A stretch of DNA of 64,000 bases from Pirellula sp. (lineage in GTDB: Bacteria > Planctomycetota > Planctomycetia > Pirellulales > Lacipirellulaceae). Position 1 is the stretch's first letter. Each line of letters opens with the position of its first letter. The DNA is taken from the NCBI GenBank assembly GCA_013822725.1, contig PNKX01000001.1, positions 268,118-332,117 on the forward strand, in the 5' to 3' direction. This document shows positions 1 through 8,640 of this stretch, one piece after another. The position numbers were made by a program, and so were the translations under genes. The notes under the pieces were generated by a model that did no database searches, was not told where the DNA came from, and saw only the letters and a program-made list of their open reading frames with translations.

Positions 1-2988
1 GCTTGGGTCGAAATTGCGTATCAGCAACGTCTCGCCGTCGTCCAAAGCAAGCCCCTCAATGGTCCCGTCAGGCCGGATGAGATTCTGAAGATTCGGAGCC
101 GGAATCTGCTGACTAAAACTGATCGAAGCCCCGCGCACATCAGCCCGCTCGAAGTTGGCGTTCGCGATGCTTTGGCCGAATCGCGCGCCGATGAGATTCT
201 GATCGCTGAAGTCCCAGCCGGTTACGCTATGCGGAGCGAGCGCGAAGCCGCGCAAATCGCGCGCCTGGTAACTCGCCGTCGAATAGAGTTGTTCCTTGGT
301 GAACCCTTGCGGGCCGCCCCAGAAGGAAGGGTAGGCGCCATGAATCCGCGCGTTGGTGAAATCGGCGCCAGTGACGTTCGCGCCGCCGAAGTTGACGCCG
401 GCCAGATTCTGATTCGCGAAATTCCAACCGCTGAGATTGTTGGACCCTAGCGACACGCCTCGCAAATCATGTTGCTGGTAGCTGGCCGTCGAGTAGAGCT
501 GTGCAGCGGTAAATCCTCGAGCGACGGTTCCGGAAAAATTGGCGTCGCGAATTGCCGCGCCGGTGAAATTGACTTGGGCAATGCCCGATTGCGAGAAGTC
601 TGCGCCGGTCAAATCCTGGCCTGATAGATTCCAGCCCGCACGATTGGCAACGCTGAATCGAACTCTGCGCAACTGCTTCGCCTGATAGCTTTGCGTTGAA
701 TACAACTGCTCTGCCGACATATCGGGGGCGAGGGTCGCTCCTTCGATTGTTGCGCCCGTGAAGTTGGCGCCGGCGACGTTGCCGTACAGCATCGACGCGT
801 CGAGTAAGTTCGCTCCTGAAAGATCCGCGTCGCGGAGGTTGGCGTAGCCTAGCTTCGCGCGAGTCAGGTTCTGATTCGAAAGATCGATTCCCGTCACCGT
901 CGTGTTCTCCAGCGAGATCTCCGTAAGATCTCGCTGCTGATAGCTTTCCGTCGAGTAAAACTGCGCGTAGGTCAGGCCCTTTTCAAAGGTCCCTGTCAGC
1001 GTTGCGCCGCGAATCTTCGCCCCCGTCAGATTCGCTCCGGTGAGATTCGCCTCGTAAAGATGGGCTTGGTGTAAGTCCGCGCCGGAAAATTTCGCCTGAG
1101 AAAAGTCTGCGTGCCCTCCGTAAACTTTTTGTAGATTCGCATTGGAGAAATTCGCCGCAACTGCACTCGCACTGCTGAACGACGCCCCCTGCAGATCGGC
1201 GCCACTGAAGTTGGCTCCTTCAACGGCGGCAAGCGTGAATTCGGCGCCCTTTAGCGTCGCCTGCGAAAGATCCTCTCCCGCGAAGTCGACGTCGATGAGA
1301 ATGGCGTTGCTCAAGTTGGCGCCGTCCCAGTTCACTCCACGCGCCTTCGATTCTCGTAAATTGGCCCCGGTGAGGTCCTGGCCGCTGAAATCCCAACCGT
1401 CCATATCGCGCGTCAGGCCAATCCCGCGCAGATCTTTCTCCGCGTAACTGGCGGTCGAATACAGTTGGGCAGCGGAAAAGGTCGATCGTTGAGTGCCGAC
1501 GAACAGCGCCCCGCGGATCGTCGCATCTGTAAACGACGCCGTCGTCAGATCGGCGTCGCCGAAGTATGCATTGACGAGAGTAGCGCCGTTGAAGCGAGCG
1601 TTGTTCAGCGTCGCATGCAGATGGGCGTCTGTCAGGTCGGCGAAGGCAAAGACAGCGTCCGATAGATCGGCGGCGCCGAAGTGCGCTCCCGGCAACTCCG
1701 AGCGGTGAAAGTCCGCCCCTTGAAGTCGTGAGGATCCAAGATTGGCCTTGGCCAGATTGGCGTGAGCCAAATCCACCCCAGGCAGATCCACGTTAGTCAG
1801 CTCCACGTTTTGAAGCAGGCCGGTCTTGTAGCTGCCGGTAGAATAGAGATCCGTCTCACTAAAGCCGCGGAACGTGGCGCTGTTCAGGTCTGTGCCCGCG
1901 ATAATGGCGTCAGTGAAGTTGACGTCGGTAAGGTTTGCCTTTGATAGATCGGCGCTAGTCAGGTTGGCGCCTGAAAAATCGACTCCCTGAAGCGGCGTTT
2001 CATACAAGTAATGGTCGAATCGCACATCCGTCAAATTAGCGCCGCGAAACGAAGCCGCTCCAAAGGTGACGTCGCGGAAGTCGGCCCCGGTCAAATCGGC
2101 GCCATCGAAGTTGCCGTCCGAAATGTCGGATTGGGTGAGCTGCGCTTGCGCCATTTGTTGATTCGAGAAATTCCAGCCACGAAGATCGTTTGCTTGGAGT
2201 TGGATGGCGCCCAGGACCTTAGCTTGGTAACTCGCCGTCGAATACAGCGCCGCCGCAGTGAACCCGTGGCCGGTAATCGCCGGCGGGGAGCCAAGGCCTG
2301 TCGTCCACCCAAGCTGTGCGTCGCGAATCGTCGCTCCCGTAAAGGTGGCCCCGATCAACGTTGAACCCGATAGGTCAGCGCCCGATAGATCTTGCCCGCT
2401 AAAATTCCATCCGCTGAGATCATTGCGCGATAAGCCCATCCCTGCCAAGTCGCCCGCTTGATAGCTTGCCGTGGAATAGAGCTGAGTCGCGGCGAAAGCG
2501 TTGCCCGAAAAATCAGCGCCCTTGACGATCGCGCCGCTAAAAATTGCGCCTGTCAGCGTGACCTCCGTCAACGTCGCGCTGGTGAAGTCTGCGTCGGTGA
2601 AGTCGGCGCTACTCAGATTGGAATTGCCGAATCTGGCCTGCTGGAAGCCAGCCGCTCTGAAGTCGCCGCCGCTCAGGTTGGCGGCGGTAAAGACCGCTCT
2701 CCGGAAGTTGCTTCCGGGTGCGTAAGCGTCAGTTAACGTCGTGCCGCTTAAGCGAGCCTCACGCAAATTAGCCTGCGGGAGGTAGGCCTTGGTTAAATTC
2801 TTACTGGAGAGAAAGACCCGTGGCTCGGCCACAGTTCCAGCGCCATCAGGCGTGAGCGCGGCGCTGGCCTGTTTGCCCAGTCCTGGATTCAGCGGATCAA
2901 TGTATTCCCATTGAAAGACGTCGCCCCGTGCCGGCGCAGCGAACAGAGCAGCGAAAAAACCGCAAGCCAACGATAAGGTCCGCCGCAT
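1..2988 (-). CDS. Giant secreted pentapeptide-repeat protein (C-terminus beyond window edge)
   Basis: One frame stays open for 996 codons from an ATG at 2988 to base 1, with no stop in the window. Residues 1-22 form a signal peptide (MRRTLSLACGFFAALFAAPA), followed by QWEYIDPLNPGLGKQ, a leader I associate with planctomycete exoproteins. The rest is almost entirely A(D/N)Lxx-type pentapeptide repeats, which should fold as a right-handed quadrilateral beta-helix. A longer unit is superimposed: LYSTASYQ-x-x-x-L-x-G-x-x-L-x-x-N-x-L-x-GWNFSGQ recurs eight times. The sequence entering the left edge (GLALDDGETLLIRNFDPS) is no longer pentapeptide and probably starts a C-terminal beta-sandwich with a sorting tail. 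An ATG at 2994 is the alternative start. Function unknown; a surface or matrix role is inference. Confidence 0.9.
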   Translation of the reverse strand, partial: MRRTLSLACGFFAALFAAPARGDVFQWEYIDPLNPGLGKQASAALTPDGAGTVAEPRVFLSSKNLTKAYLPQANLREARLSGTTLTDAYAPGSNFRRAVFTAANLSGGDFRAAGFQQARFGNSNLSSADFTDADFTSATLTEVTLTGAIFSGAIVKGADFSGNAFAATQLYSTASYQAGDLAGMGLSRNDLSGWNFSGQDLSGADLSGSTLIGATFTGATIRDAQLGWTTGLGSPPAITGHGFTAAALYSTASYQAKVLGAIQLQANDLRGWNFSNQQMAQAQLTQSDISDGNFDGADLTGADFRDVTFGAASFRGANLTDVRFDHYLYETPLQGVDFSGANLTSADLSKANLTDVNFTDAIIAGTDLNSATFRGFSETDLYSTGSYKTGLLQNVELTNVDLPGVDLAHANLAKANLGSSRLQGADFHRSELPGAHFGAADLSDAVFAFADLTDAHLHATLNNARFNGATLVNAYFGDADLTTASFTDATIRGALFVGTQRSTFSAAQLYSTASYAEKDLRGIGLTRDMDGWDFSGQDLTGANLRESKARGVNWDGANLSNAILIDVDFAGEDLSQATLKGAEFTLAAVEGANFSGADLQGASFSSASAVAANFSNANLQKVYGGHADFSQAKFSGADLHQAHLYEANLTGANLTGAKIRGATLTGTFEKGLTYAQFYSTESYQQRDLTEISLENTTVTGIDLSNQNLTRAKLGYANLRDADLSGANLLDASMLYGNVAGANFTGATIEGATLAPDMSAEQLYSTQSYQAKQLRRVRFSVANRAGWNLSGQDLTGADFSQSGIAQVNFTGAAIRDANFSGTVARGFTAAQLYSTASYQQHDLRGVSLGSNNLSGWNFANQNLAGVNFGGANVTGADFTNARIHGAYPSFWGGPQGFTKEQLYSTASYQARDLRGFALAPHSVTGWDFSDQNLIGARFGQSIANANFERADVRGASISFSQQIPAPNLQNLIRPDGTIEGLALDDGETLLIRNFDPS

Positions 2989-3256
2989 TTGCATTCTTTA
3001 CTTCGCTTGAGTTTCTTTAGCCGGTCGCAGCGACGGCATGTGCCAGTCAGAAAACAACACCTTACTGTCTCTGGAGGCGCAGGTCAATTTCTAGGCTCGA
3101 CGCCGCGATATCGGAAATGTTTATGTGCTATCGAGTCCTAGGCGGGCATGCTTTCGCGCTAGCGCATGCATGCCGAAATCCGAAGTTGGCCGACAACCGC
3201 TGCCGCATGTCGACGCTCTGCGACGACATGCCACCCAACTGGTGGGGAGCGTTACG

Positions 3257-3330
3257 GGGTTGGGAGCCTTTTGCCGCTGGCGGGTTTCTTTTGCGTGGTC
3301 GCCGCCCAGTGGAAAAGGTTCCCGACCCTG
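3257..3330. repeat. Imperfect inverted repeat, GGGAGCCTTTTG type
   Basis: The left arm GGGTTGGGAGCCTTTTGCCG (from 3257) pairs imperfectly with CGGTTCCC-type sequence on the right, where GGAAAAGGTTCCCGACCC ends near 3330. A related half-copy (GGGAGCCTTTTGTCGCTGG) lies near 63210, so this is a dispersed element. Confidence 0.6.
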
Positions 3331-3416
3331 CCTACGCTCAGCGCCGCGACGCAGCCCTGGGGCTCCGGCCGATGGTGAGCTCTAGAGCGCCTCTCGGCTC
3401 TCTGTCGCGTCTCTTG

Positions 3417-3510
3417 CAGCTCCCGGCTCCGCCGGGGGGTCGGTTGCCATGTCGGTAGGCGTTGTCCTGCGAAGTGCTACACACCCCCCGGCGGAGCCGG
3501 GGGCTAGAAA
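3417..3510. repeat. Composite REP-like element, copy 1
   Basis: Two GC-rich palindromes flank a conserved core. Left: CCGGCTCCGCCGGGGGGTCGG; core near GGCGTTGTCCTGCGAAGTG; right: CCCCCGGCGGAGCCGGGGGC, ending in CTAGAAA. The same arrangement recurs at 8529-8617 and 59079-59165, and with a different core at 15191-15278. Confidence 0.8.
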
Positions 3511-3600
3511 CGCTGCGACGATCCGTTCATCGCTCTAACCTTGCAGGGGTGCGCTGACTTTAGCGCGCCCCGGCAGGGCTCACGTCGGTTCCGTTCTTGT

Positions 3601-3818
3601 CACCCAGGGCTGCGCTTTGCTTCGCCCTGGGCTATCACAGCGCGACTCTCCGGGTCTCCAGGGCATCGATGCCTTCGCTGCCCTTCTCAAGAGCCTGCGC
3701 GACGGCATGTCGGTGGGTGGCGATACGCGCGGCGACGTCTGCCGGCATGGTGCGCGACCCCCTGGCGGAGCCAGGGGCTATCACAGCACGACCCTTCGGG
3801 TCCCATGGCATCGATGTC
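3601..3818. repeat. Two direct copies of a hairpin-plus-tail unit
   Basis: Each unit is a hairpin (CCCAGGGC...GCCCTGGG near 3601-3631; CCCCTGGCGGAGCCAGGGG near 3758-3777) followed by a conserved tail, GGCTATCACAGC(G/A)CGAC...GGGT...GGCATCGATG(C/T)C. The tails are about 147 bp apart and differ at a few positions. Confidence 0.6.
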
Positions 3819-4002
3819 TTCGTGCCAGCCCTCGATCAAGCGAGGGCGGCTTGCATTTTCAGACAGTGAACGTTCGCCGTCGCGGAGAATCGCAAAACGG
3901 ACTATCTGAATCGCCATCGCCGCGAGTAAGATTTGGGCCACCCGCCGCATCGCGCTCATTGCGATGCTCCATTCCGCCAGCCACTCGCCAGCGAGCCAGA
4001 TC

Positions 4003-4488
4003 ATGGACGCCGTCACGATCATTCATGTCATCATCAGCCTGCTGGGAATCGTCTCCGGCTACATCGTCATCGCCGGGATGCTGCAGGCTCAACGGTTGCC
4101 GCGGTGGACGGCGTTCTTTTTGATTACGACGGTGCTGACCAGCGCGACTGGGTTTGCGTTCCCGTTTGTGAAATTGCTGCCGTCGCACATCCTTGCCGTG
4201 TTGTCGCTCATTGCGTTGGCGATCGCGATCTACGCTCTTTACAGCCGCAAGCTTGCGGGGCGTTGGCGGTCAACGTACGTCGTCACGGCGATCATCGCGC
4301 AGTACTTCAACGTCTTCGTGCTGATCGTGCAAGCCTTCCAGAAGCTGCCGCAGCTGAAGGCCTTGGCGCCGACGCAGACCGAGCCGCCGTTTGCGATCGC
4401 TCAGGCGGTAAACCTCGTCGCCTTTCTTCTCCTCGGCTACATGGCGACGAAACGGTTCCAGCCGGAGAATGTTCACGCCTCGCTGTAG
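4003..4488 (+). CDS. Small four-helix membrane protein, unknown function
   Basis: 161 residues from the ATG at 4003 (MDAVTIIHVIISLLGIVSGY), with four predicted membrane segments at about 3-25, 34-55, 63-80 and 97-120, plus a last hydrophobic stretch near 140-152 before a short basic tail. An in-frame ATG at 3964 would add 13 polar residues; I prefer 4003 because the protein then begins with its first helix. No catalytic or ligand motif is visible. A strong terminator follows at 4509. Not recognised beyond a small integral membrane protein. Confidence 0.75.
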   Translation: MDAVTIIHVIISLLGIVSGYIVIAGMLQAQRLPRWTAFFLITTVLTSATGFAFPFVKLLPSHILAVLSLIALAIAIYALYSRKLAGRWRSTYVVTAIIAQYFNVFVLIVQAFQKLPQLKALAPTQTEPPFAIAQAVNLVAFLLLGYMATKRFQPENVHASL

Positions 4489-4508
4489 TTGAGACGGCAT
4501 CAAAAAAT

Positions 4509-4548
4509 GCGGGGCCGACGTTGTTCGTCGGCCCCGCGTCTTCGTTTT
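4509..4548 (+). terminator. Intrinsic terminator
   Basis: Perfect 12-bp stem GCGGGGCCGACG / CGTCGGCCCCGC with a TTGTT loop, followed by a T-containing tail. It lies 20 bp after the membrane-protein stop. The A-run at 4502-4507 could also let it stop minus-strand transcripts. Confidence 0.8.
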
Positions 4549-4586
4549 GGGCGCTGCGTGCCGTGGTGGCGTGGAGCGCGTTTTGA

Positions 4587-4612
4587 CCCCCGGGCGGAGC
4601 CCGGGGCTAGAA
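4587..4612. repeat. Half REP-like palindrome
   Basis: A single palindromic half-unit of the REP-like family (CCCCGGGCGGAGCCCGGGGC then TAGAA), without its partner. It lies against the stop codon of the minus-strand gene ending at 4617. Confidence 0.65.
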
Positions 4613-4616
4613 GGGG

Positions 4617-5804
4617 TTATGGCGTGGCGATTACTTCTTCGGAGGAAGAGGGCGGCGCCGGTTGGCCCGGTTGCTGTGGCGTTGGTTCCTGCAACCGCGC
4701 GGTGAACCAGGTTTGCTGCACGCCGTTCGGCGCCGCGACGTTCACTTCGCCGGTTGACGAGGTGAGCGTCTTGAGCGATGCCGAGAATTGCAGTTCCGGC
4801 GTGGAGACGACGTTCCACGTCGCTTCCTGGGTCGCCCGATCGACCGTGCCGGTGATGTTCTCCGAGAGGTTGTCGTCGGCGTTGTAGTAGACGCCTTTGA
4901 TCTCGCCTGCTTTGCTCACGGCGAGTTGCATCAGTTCTTTCTGGCCGCCCGCCGGCGGTTCGAGAGCGTAGACGCCGAGCGATAGCCAATCGCCGCCGTC
5001 GGCCGCTTGATCGTCGGTCGCGACGTTGGCTGCGACCGGCGTCTGCTGATCGACGCTCTCGGTGGTCGAATCATTGACGTACGTCGGCGCTTCGTTCACG
5101 ACGGTGGTCGAGTAGTCGCCGCCGTCGTCGTAGGCCGCGGCGCCGATCCAGGCGGTGGTGGCCGCGAGGCTGGCCGCCGCCCAGGCATCGGCGTGCGGGT
5201 GCGTGTATTGCCACGCGTTCGGATGGTCGGCGTACCAGCCGGCCGAGAAGGGCTCGTCGCCGGCGTTGAACTTGTTCGCCCACGACTGAGCGTTATCCCT
5301 GAGCTCGTTTGCGCGTTGCGACGCCTGATCGCGTCGGTCGCCGTCCGCTCGATTGGCGAGTCCTTCGCCGCGGTCGCCGTCTAAGCGATCGCCCACGCCG
5401 CGTGCGCCGTCGGCGGGCAGGCCCAGAAACTGCTGCAGTTGCTTTTCGCCTTGAGCGCCGTTCGCCAACGGGCGAGTTCCTTCGCCGGCCAGAGCGCCTT
5501 CGCGTGCGGCGTCGAGTCCGCCGTTCAGGCGATCGCCCGCTCCGAGGCCGCCATTCAGGCGGTCGCCGCCGTCGAGCCCGCCGCCCAGGGCGCCGCCCAA
5601 GTCGCCGCGATCAACTCCGCCGGCGTCACCGAGACCACGCCCCGCGTCGCCGCCGCCCCGGAAGTCTCCGCCGCCGCCGCTAAAAGCTCGTCCACCCATG
5701 CCGCGACCACCGCCGCCGCCGCCGCGGGCTTCGACCTTCGCCACAATCACCACGATGGCCAGGCAGGCCATCGCCAATGTTACCCCTAATGAACGCTTTG
5801 ACAT
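4617..5804 (-). CDS. Secreted Gly/Asp-rich protein, paralogue of the next gene
   Basis: 395 residues from the ATG at 5804, which has GGGGAG nine bases upstream; the open frame beyond it crosses an inverted repeat and is not coding. Residues 1-26 are a signal peptide (MSKRSLGVTLAMACLAIVVI...VEA). Residues 27-140 are Gly-rich with repeated GGxDRLNGGL-like units. A middle segment has PFSAGWYADHPNAWQY, and the C-terminal about 110 residues run from WLSLGVYALEPP to FTARLQEP. Both conserved blocks recur in the protein at 5947-6816, so the two genes are a tandem duplication with different low-complexity N-terminal halves. Function unknown; periplasmic or surface location follows from the signal peptide. 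Confidence 0.8.
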   Translation of the reverse strand: MSKRSLGVTLAMACLAIVVIVAKVEARGGGGGGRGMGGRAFSGGGGDFRGGGDAGRGLGDAGGVDRGDLGGALGGGLDGGDRLNGGLGAGDRLNGGLDAAREGALAGEGTRPLANGAQGEKQLQQFLGLPADGARGVGDRLDGDRGEGLANRADGDRRDQASQRANELRDNAQSWANKFNAGDEPFSAGWYADHPNAWQYTHPHADAWAAASLAATTAWIGAAAYDDGGDYSTTVVNEAPTYVNDSTTESVDQQTPVAANVATDDQAADGGDWLSLGVYALEPPAGGQKELMQLAVSKAGEIKGVYYNADDNLSENITGTVDRATQEATWNVVSTPELQFSASLKTLTSSTGEVNVAAPNGVQQTWFTARLQEPTPQQPGQPAPPSSSEEVIATP

Positions 5805-5833
5805 CTTAAATACTCCCCACGAGAAAAGAATTG

Positions 5834-5911
5834 GGGTGCCACTGGCATGTTGCCAGTGCTGAAGTGGGTACTCGCTCGGCACTTCCCACTGGCGACACGC
5901 CAGTGGCACCC
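5834..5911. repeat. Inverted repeat, GTGCCACTGGC type
   Basis: Perfect 13-bp arms GGGTGCCACTGGC (5834-5846) and GCCAGTGGCACCC (5899-5911), with a smaller TGCCAGTG/CACTGGCG pairing inside. It occupies the space between the two paralogues and may form a cruciform or act as a processing or termination signal. Confidence 0.7.
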
Positions 5912-5946
5912 TGTGAATTTGCACTAATGAATCACGTAGCTAGCGA

Positions 5947-6816
5947 TCACTCCGCCGGCTGCTTGAGCCGCGCTGAAGTCCAAGTCTCTTTCTCGCCATC
6001 GGCCAGCGTCACTTCGACCGGCCCCTCGCCGCTGGTGAGCGTCTTCAATGGCGCCTCGAAGGCGACCTTTTGATTGGCGTCGACCTTCCAGTAGGCCTTG
6101 TTCGTTTCGCGATCGACCTCGCCGACGAGGTTCGAGCTTTCGTCGGTTCCCTTCGAGTAGGCAACCCCTTCCAGCGTCCCATCGCGTCGCAGCGCGAGTT
6201 GGACCAGTTGCTCGCCTCCCTCGGTCGGCGGCTCCAAGGCGAAGACGCCGAGCGGCAACCAATCGCCGGCCGGCTTGTTTTCGTCGCTCGTTGCGGGCTC
6301 GGCGGTTCCGACGTTCGCCGCCAACACGGGCGATTCGCTGATCGTCGGCACGGCGGCTTGATTCGCTTCAGGAGCCGCGGTGTTGTTGATGTCGTACGTG
6401 TTCCAGCCGAGCCACGAATTCACCGTGTCGAGGCCCGCCCAACCCCAGAGGCCGCCGGCCAGGTAGTTGTAGCGCCACGCACCGGCGTGGCCGGCATACC
6501 ACTCGTTCGAGAAGGGCCGATCGACGCCGTGGCGGCCGTTCACCCAACCTTGCGCGTCGTGATGCCAACCGTGGTGGTTGTCGTGGTGATCGGCGTGATG
6601 GTCCGAGTGATGTTCGCTCGAGTGGTGGTGTTCGCTGGAATGATGATGTTCGCTGCTGTGATGTTCAGCGCTGTGGTGCTCGCCGCTGTGGCCTCCGGCA
6701 TGCCCCCCGCCGTGTCCGCCCCCGTGGCCGCCGCCGCGGGCCTGCACCGTCGCCGCAGCGACCGTGGCGCCCATGAAGGCCGCCGCCAAGACATACCGTG
6801 GAATTCGTTTCAACAT
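5947..6816 (-). CDS. Secreted His-rich protein, paralogue of the previous gene
   Basis: 289 residues from the ATG at 6816, preceded by an AGGGGGT ribosome-binding site. Signal peptide at 1-27 (MLKRIPRYVLAAAFMGATVA...QA). Residues 28-80 are Gly/His then almost pure His/Ser/Glu (repeats of SEHH and HHSSEHH), a likely divalent-metal chelating tract. Then come RPFSNEWYAGHAGAWRY and a C-terminal domain (WLPLGVFALEPP to SARLKQP) shared with the neighbour. The exchange of the Gly/Asp tract for a His tract on a common scaffold is the notable point. Nickel, zinc or copper sequestration is inference from composition only. Confidence 0.8.
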   Translation of the reverse strand: MLKRIPRYVLAAAFMGATVAAATVQARGGGHGGGHGGGHAGGHSGEHHSAEHHSSEHHHSSEHHHSSEHHSDHHADHHDNHHGWHHDAQGWVNGRHGVDRPFSNEWYAGHAGAWRYNYLAGGLWGWAGLDTVNSWLGWNTYDINNTAAPEANQAAVPTISESPVLAANVGTAEPATSDENKPAGDWLPLGVFALEPPTEGGEQLVQLALRRDGTLEGVAYSKGTDESSNLVGEVDRETNKAYWKVDANQKVAFEAPLKTLTSGEGPVEVTLADGEKETWTSARLKQPAE

Positions 6817-7070
6817 GACAACCCCCTGTGCCGACGAAGCGGCGCCCTCAAGAAAAGTCGTGGGAACCAAATGGGCCGCAGTGGCCCGACGAATGAGTCT
6901 GCAGAAAAGCGATGTGACGAGACCCGTCGATCAGGCGATCGCCGGGCGTTACGAAACCCTAGCTCAGAAATGTCCATCTTGCGGCGAACAACATGGTCGG
7001 CGTGTGCCGGCGGTAGCGGTTGGAGGGGCAGCTAGAGGTCAACGACCTGCCGGAGCGAGAGTTCGGAGAT

Positions 7071-7234
7071 TAACCACCAAGACACGAAGACACCAAGAAC
7101 ACACCAAGGAAAGAAGAGATTGAATTGCGGCTAGCAGAACTAATTGGCCAAATACGTTCGTTCTCCTTGTTCTCATCGTTCTCTCTTTGCTTTCTTCCTT
7201 GGTGCTTCCTTTGTGTCTTCGTGTCTTGGTGGTC
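7071..7234. repeat. Long imperfect inverted repeat in a 518-bp spacer (CCAAGACACGAAG type)
   Basis: Left arm TAACCACCAAGACACGAAGA..., right arm ...TCTTCGTGTCTTGGTGG, with further CAAGGAAAGAAG/CTTTCTTCCTTGG pairing inside. Translation in any frame gives low-complexity peptides such as LTTKTRRHK, so frames running through it should not be used to extend genes. Nothing else is apparent between 6817 and 7334. Confidence 0.8.
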
Positions 7235-7334
7235 AGTCTTCTGGTCGTTGACCCGCGACTACCTCCTGGTCTTTCGGGCTCCACTCCGCGAAAATAGAGT
7301 CCCGCCCTCCCCACCTGCCTCAGGAACCCCTGCG

Positions 7335-8366
7335 ATGGAATACCGACGCCTCGGCCACTCTGGTTTCAATGTTCCCGCCCTTACCCTCGGCACCGGCACT
7401 TTCGGCGGCGGCACCGAGCTGTTCAAAGCTTGGGGCGCGACCGACGTCGCCGAAGCGACCCGGCTGATCGACGTCTGCCTCGACGCCGGGCTGAACATGT
7501 TCGACTCGGCCGACATCTACTCGAAGGGGATGGCCGAGGAGATTCTGGGCGCCTCGATCAAAGACCGCCGCGACAAGGTTCTTATTTCGACGAAGGCGAC
7601 GTTCCGCAGCGGCGAAGGCGCCAATGACGTCGGCTCGTCGCGGTTCCATCTCATCCAAGCCGTCGAGGGCTCGCTACGGCGCCTCGGCACCGACTACATC
7701 GATCTCTTTCAACTCCACGGGTTCGATGCGAAGACGCCGGTCGAGGAAACGCTGCAGACGCTCGACGATATGGTTCGCGCCGGCAAGATCCGTTACCTGG
7801 GCGTTTCGAACTTTTCCGGCTGGCACCTCATGAAGTCGCTCGCCGCCAGCGATCGCCACGGTTGGTCGCGCTACGTCGCCAATCAGACCTACTATTCGCT
7901 CATCGGGCGCGACTACGAATGGGAACTGATGCCGCTCGGACTCGATCAGGGCGTCGGCGCCGTCGTTTGGAGCCCGCTCGGTTGGGGCCGTCTCACGGGC
8001 AAGATCCGCCGCGGCCAACCGCTGCCTGAAGTGAGCCGCCTGAAAAGCCAAGCCGCCAACGACGCCGGCCCGCCGGTGCCGATGGAGCATGTTTACAACG
8101 TGGTCGACGCCCTCGATGAAGTCGCCAAGGAAACGGGCAAGACGGTGCCGCAAGTCGCCCTCAACTGGCTGTTGCAACGGCCGACAGTGTCGACAGTGAT
8201 CATCGGCGCCCGCAATGAAGAACAGCTGCGCCAGAATATCGCCGCCGTCGGCTGGAACCTCACGGCGGAGCAAGTCGCCAAGCTCGACGCCGCCAGCGAA
8301 ACGCCGATTGCTTACCCCTACTGGCATCAGCGGTTCTTCGTGGAGCGGAACCCGAAGCCGGTATAG
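7335..8366 (+). CDS. Aldo/keto reductase
   Basis: 343 residues. The start at 7335 (MEYRRLGHSGFNVPALTLGT) has AGGA at proper distance; the frame upstream crosses the inverted repeat. NADPH-dependent reductase of the aldo/keto reductase superfamily, TIM barrel. The catalytic tetrad is visible: D57 and Y62 in FDSADIYSKG, K87 in LISTKATF and H128 in FQLHGFD. The cofactor-binding end has the expected IIGARNEEQLRQN segment. The best general match is the YghZ/Tas-like group acting on aldehydes or sugars; the substrate cannot be told. Stands alone, followed by a 270-bp spacer with a REP-like element. Confidence 0.92.
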   Translation: MEYRRLGHSGFNVPALTLGTGTFGGGTELFKAWGATDVAEATRLIDVCLDAGLNMFDSADIYSKGMAEEILGASIKDRRDKVLISTKATFRSGEGANDVGSSRFHLIQAVEGSLRRLGTDYIDLFQLHGFDAKTPVEETLQTLDDMVRAGKIRYLGVSNFSGWHLMKSLAASDRHGWSRYVANQTYYSLIGRDYEWELMPLGLDQGVGAVVWSPLGWGRLTGKIRRGQPLPEVSRLKSQAANDAGPPVPMEHVYNVVDALDEVAKETGKTVPQVALNWLLQRPTVSTVIIGARNEEQLRQNIAAVGWNLTAEQVAKLDAASETPIAYPYWHQRFFVERNPKPV

Positions 8367-8528
8367 CCTTCCATACGCCGCTTTTTCCAACATCGGCGTC
8401 GCTTATTTCAACGTCTCGCCACGGCGCCAACCGCCAGCTAGCTCCGTGCGCCGCTGAAAAATGAAGGCCTAGCCCCGTCGGCGCCTGACTTGCGTACAAT
8501 GCGGAGAGACGCCTCGTGGTGGCAATGG

Positions 8529-8617
8529 CAGCCCCTGGCTCCGCCAGGGGGTCGGTTACCATCACGGTAAGCGTTGTCCTGCGAAGTGCCACTCCCCGGC
8601 GGAGCCGGGGGCTATAA
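8529..8617. repeat. Composite REP-like element, copy 2
   Basis: CCCCTGGCTCCGCCAGGGGG, then TCGGTTACC, a core with GCGTTGTCCTGCGAAGTGCC, then CCCCGGCGGAGCCGGGG and CTATAAA. It ends 24 bp before the start of the toroid operon, so it sits in or just after its promoter region. Confidence 0.85.
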
Positions 8618-8640
8618 ACGATTCCTATTGGTCCCAATCT

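Larger units (their letters stand above)
2989..4002. other. Repeat-rich intergenic spacer
   Basis: No convincing gene in about 1 kb. The short plus-strand frames here have Arg/Pro/Ser-rich translations and cross repeats. It holds an inverted repeat (3257-3330), a full composite REP-like element (3417-3510) and two related hairpin-plus-tail units (3601-3673 and 3754-3818). The promoter of the pentapeptide gene should lie just above 2988. Confidence 0.7.

Noticed and set aside
172..2736. Many short frames on both strands at the left end
   Set aside because: All are shadows of the single 996-codon pentapeptide frame on the minus strand, which is open to the window edge.
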